Shown piece by piece: positions 4,896-6,486 of a stretch of DNA of 6,486 nt. The stretch's first letter is position 1. Each line of letters opens with the position of its first letter. Location: contig JAPUJL010000459.1 of assembly GCA_027296185.1 (NCBI GenBank), positions 1 to 6,486 of the forward strand, written 5' to 3'. The position numbers and the translations under genes are program-made. The stretch is from SAR324 cluster bacterium. Its GTDB lineage: Bacteria > SAR324 > JACQKK01. The notes beneath the pieces were generated by a model, which worked only from the letters and a program-made list of their open reading frames with translations, ran no database searches and had not been told where the DNA came from.

Positions 4896-6092
4896 CTACG
4901 GCTCGCCGGCCCGATAGACCACCTGCTCGCCGTCGGGGTCGGTGAGGGTGACGCGGTTGCGGCCCCCGTCGGGCGACGCCTCGCAGTGGCCGACCACCCG
5001 CACGTCCAGCCCGATTTCTTGACCGATCGCCTCCAGTACCGGCACGAGCCCTTCGCCGCCGATGATCTCCATGCGGTGGCCCATGTTGAAGGTCCGGTAC
5101 AGCTCCCGCCAGGGCGCCTGGGTGACTCGGCGGATTTCGGCGAATAGGGGGGGCAGGGGGAAGAGATTGTCCTTGACGTAGTGGATGCCCCGGCCCGTGC
5201 GCAGCACCTTGGTCTGGCCGCCGCCGGTGCAGTGCACCAGCGCCGAGACCTGCTCCCGGGCCCGATCCAGCAGCGGCTTGATCGCCGGGGCGTAGCTGCG
5301 GGTGGGGGAAAGCAGCGCCTGGCCGACGGTGAGCGGGGTGCCGGGCAGTGGATCGCCCAGCCGGTGGGGGCCGCCGTAGCTCAGCCCTTGGGGCATGAGC
5401 GGATCGAAGGATTCCGGGTAACGCTCGCCGTATTCGGCGGCCAGGAGGTCGTGGCGCGCGGAGGTGAGGCCGTTGCTCCCCATGCCGCTGTTGTACCCGG
5501 GCTCGTAGACGGTCTCGCCGGCGGAGGCCAGGCCCACGATCACGTCCCCCGGCTTCACGCCGGCATTGGCGATGACGTCCGTGCGGCGCATGCGCGCGGT
5601 GGCGGTGGCATCGACGATCACGGTGCGCACGAGGTCGCCCACGTCGGCGGTCTCGCCGCCGGTCAGCACCACCTCGATGCCCCAATCGGCCCAACGGGCG
5701 GCCTGGGCCTCGAATCCGGCGACGATTTCGCCGATCACCTCCCCCGGCACCAGCCGGGCATTGCGGCCGATGGCGTTGGAGACGAGGAACGGCCCCAGGG
5801 TGCCGACGCACAGCAGGTCGTCCAGGTTCATGGTCAGGGCGTCCTGGGCGATGCCCCGGAACACGCCCGCATCGCCGGTTTCCCGGTACATCAGATAGGC
5901 CAGGGACGATTTGGTGCCCGCCCCGTCGGCGTGCATCGCCAGGCAATACCGCTCGTCCCCGCTGAGCCGATCGGGCACGATCTTGCAAAAGGCGCCGGGA
6001 AACAGGCCCGGGTCGGTGTCCCGGATCGCGGCGTGCACCTCCTCCTTCTGGGCGGAAACGCCGCGGGCGCGGTAGTGGTCGGGTTCGGTCAC
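4896..6092 (-). CDS. purM: Phosphoribosylformylglycinamidine cyclo-ligase (AIR synthetase), long form
   Basis: PurM uses ATP to close formylglycinamidine ribonucleotide into 5-aminoimidazole ribonucleotide, the fifth step of purine synthesis, in the cytoplasm. The 398 residues show the PurM/AIRS fold signatures in order: a Gly-rich HADGAGTKSS (54-63), NLDDLLCVG (89-97), TGGETADVGDL (144-154), KPGDVIVGLAS (180-190), GMGSNGLTSARHD (203-215) and a C-terminal half with HCTGGGQTKVL (287-297) and NMGHRME (336-342). Common proteobacterial PurM is near 345 residues and has a different N-terminus. This protein instead resembles the longer Bacteroidetes-type enzymes, with RGVSAQKEEVH (10-20) and FCKIVPD (35-41). 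The start is GTG at 6092-6090: no in-frame ATG is seen upstream and the homologous region begins within a few residues. A clear Shine-Dalgarno is absent. The gene diverges from hisA and converges on the receptor gene. Confidence 0.94.
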   Translation of the reverse strand: MTEPDHYRARGVSAQKEEVHAAIRDTDPGLFPGAFCKIVPDRLSGDERYCLAMHADGAGTKSSLAYLMYRETGDAGVFRGIAQDALTMNLDDLLCVGTLGPFLVSNAIGRNARLVPGEVIGEIVAGFEAQAARWADWGIEVVLTGGETADVGDLVRTVIVDATATARMRRTDVIANAGVKPGDVIVGLASAGETVYEPGYNSGMGSNGLTSARHDLLAAEYGERYPESFDPLMPQGLSYGGPHRLGDPLPGTPLTVGQALLSPTRSYAPAIKPLLDRAREQVSALVHCTGGGQTKVLRTGRGIHYVKDNLFPLPPLFAEIRRVTQAPWRELYRTFNMGHRMEIIGGEGLVPVLEAIGQEIGLDVRVVGHCEASPDGGRNRVTLTDPDGEQVVYRAGEP

Positions 6093-6190
6093 GTGGGTGC
6101 CGGGAAAGGGCGTTCGAGGGCCATCGGTGCCCCGCCGGGCGAGCCGGTCAGCGCGGGCGCAGCGGGGAAAAGAGCGAGCCTGCCTCGATC

Positions 6191-6218
6191 AATATGTGAT
6201 ATGCTCTCAGTTTGTAAA
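6191..6218 (-). promoter_or_regulatory. Candidate purM promoter
   Basis: On the minus strand TTTACA (6218-6213) matches the -35 consensus at five of six positions. After a 16-bp spacer, CATATT (6196-6191) matches the -10 at four of six. The start would be near 6184, leaving about 90 nt of leader before the GTG. This is the only AT-rich island in the divergent spacer. Confidence 0.4.
6197..6205 (+). promoter_or_regulatory. Candidate extended -10 for hisA
   Basis: TGATATGCT is TATGCT (four of six to consensus) preceded by TGA, giving an extended -10. No -35 is recognisable. The start would be near 6212, about 72 nt before the hisA ATG. It overlaps the purM promoter candidate on the other strand, so the two could compete. 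Confidence 0.3.
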
Positions 6219-6283
6219 GCGGCACGGGAGCCGCGGCCCGGAAATTGCGGCCGCGGGCCTTGCCGATCGCAAATCCAGCAATC

Positions 6284-6486
6284 ATGCTCGTCATTCCCGC
6301 CATCGATCTGAAGAACGGCAAGTGCGTGCGGCTCATGCAGGGCCGGGCGGACCGGGAGACCGTGTACGGGGCCGACCCCTTGGCCATGGCGTGGCGGTTC
6401 CAGCAGTCCGGGGCGCGGATGATCCACGTGGTGGACCTGGACGGCGCGTTCAACGGCCGCGCGGCGAACCTGGACGCCATTGCCGC
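6284..6486 (+). CDS. hisA: ProFAR isomerase HisA, N-terminal part (runs off the window)
   Basis: The first 67 codons encode [17 protein letters not shown], then [14 protein letters not shown] and [20 protein letters not shown]. These are the first strands of the HisA TIM barrel. HisA isomerises phosphoribosylformimino-AICAR-phosphate to its ribulose form in histidine synthesis. The catalytic Asp of PAIDLKNG (Asp8) is present, and VDLDG (53-57) follows. The IPAIDLK start and the ETVY segment separate it from its relative HisF, which opens with a CLDV-type motif. ATG 6284 gives the usual N-terminus. The upstream bases (CAAATCCAGCAATC) contain no good Shine-Dalgarno. The remaining barrel, about 170 residues in typical HisA, lies beyond the window. 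Downstream his genes would be expected but cannot be seen. Confidence 0.93.
   Translation, partial: MLVIPAIDLKNGKCVRLMQGRADRETVYGADPLAMAWRFQQSGARMIHVVDLDGAFNGRAANLDAIA

Noticed and set aside
4739..4945. Possible small plus-strand gene (68 codons) in the convergent spacer
   Set aside because: There is no Shine-Dalgarno, the composition is Arg/Gly-rich and it runs into the purM 3' end. It is best explained as chance.
4687..5988. Long minus-strand frame (433 codons) over purM and the spacer
   Set aside because: Its Arg/Pro/Gly-rich product has no recognisable motif and overlaps a clear PurM in another frame.
5181..6311. Long plus-strand frame (376 codons) opposite purM and into hisA
   Set aside because: It is antisense to conserved PurM motifs, is Gly/His/Ala-rich and has no family resemblance.

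Overview
The window is high-GC bacterial chromosome, estimated by eye at about two-thirds G+C. It carries five complete protein genes and the start of a sixth. The two Tat (twin-arginine) signal peptides, one with a lipoprotein box, on periplasmic-type TRAP solute-binding proteins point to a Gram-negative-type envelope. I cannot fix the phylum. HisS resembles the plant-organelle/cyanobacterial/planctomycete branch and PurM the long Bacteroidetes-like branch, so the two housekeeping genes do not point to one obvious group.

Layout from left to right. Positions 1-179 hold a hairpin and two diverged copies of a short repeat, followed by hisS (+, 180-1451), histidyl-tRNA synthetase. Tail to tail with it, only 9 bp away, is a LON substrate-binding-domain protein (-, 1461-2159). 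A 244-bp divergent intergenic region (2160-2403) holds a good extended -10 promoter, a palindrome at its predicted start site and GC-rich overlapping hairpins, all best read as the leader of the LON-domain gene. Next are two tandem, clearly paralogous TakP-like TRAP solute-binding proteins (+, 2404-3528 and 3571-4698), each with a strong Shine-Dalgarno. A 197-bp convergent spacer with hairpins separates them from purM (-, 4896-6092; GTG start). A 191-bp divergent spacer with an AT-rich promoter island then leads to the 5' part of hisA (+, 6284 to the window end).

How the genes work together: hisS and hisA both concern histidine (tRNA charging and biosynthesis). PurM and HisA belong to pathways linked through AICAR. 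The TRAP receptor pair is an accessory uptake element, probably for a small 2-oxo or hydroxy acid such as pyruvate or lactate, but no TRAP membrane subunit is visible here. The LON-domain protein lacks ATPase and protease domains and its role is not known from sequence.

I see no CRISPR array, transposase, phage gene or RNA gene, and no obviously new multi-gene system. The items most worth a second look are the duplicated orphan TRAP receptors with different predicted anchoring, the structured leader of the LON-domain gene, and the unusual branches of HisS and PurM.
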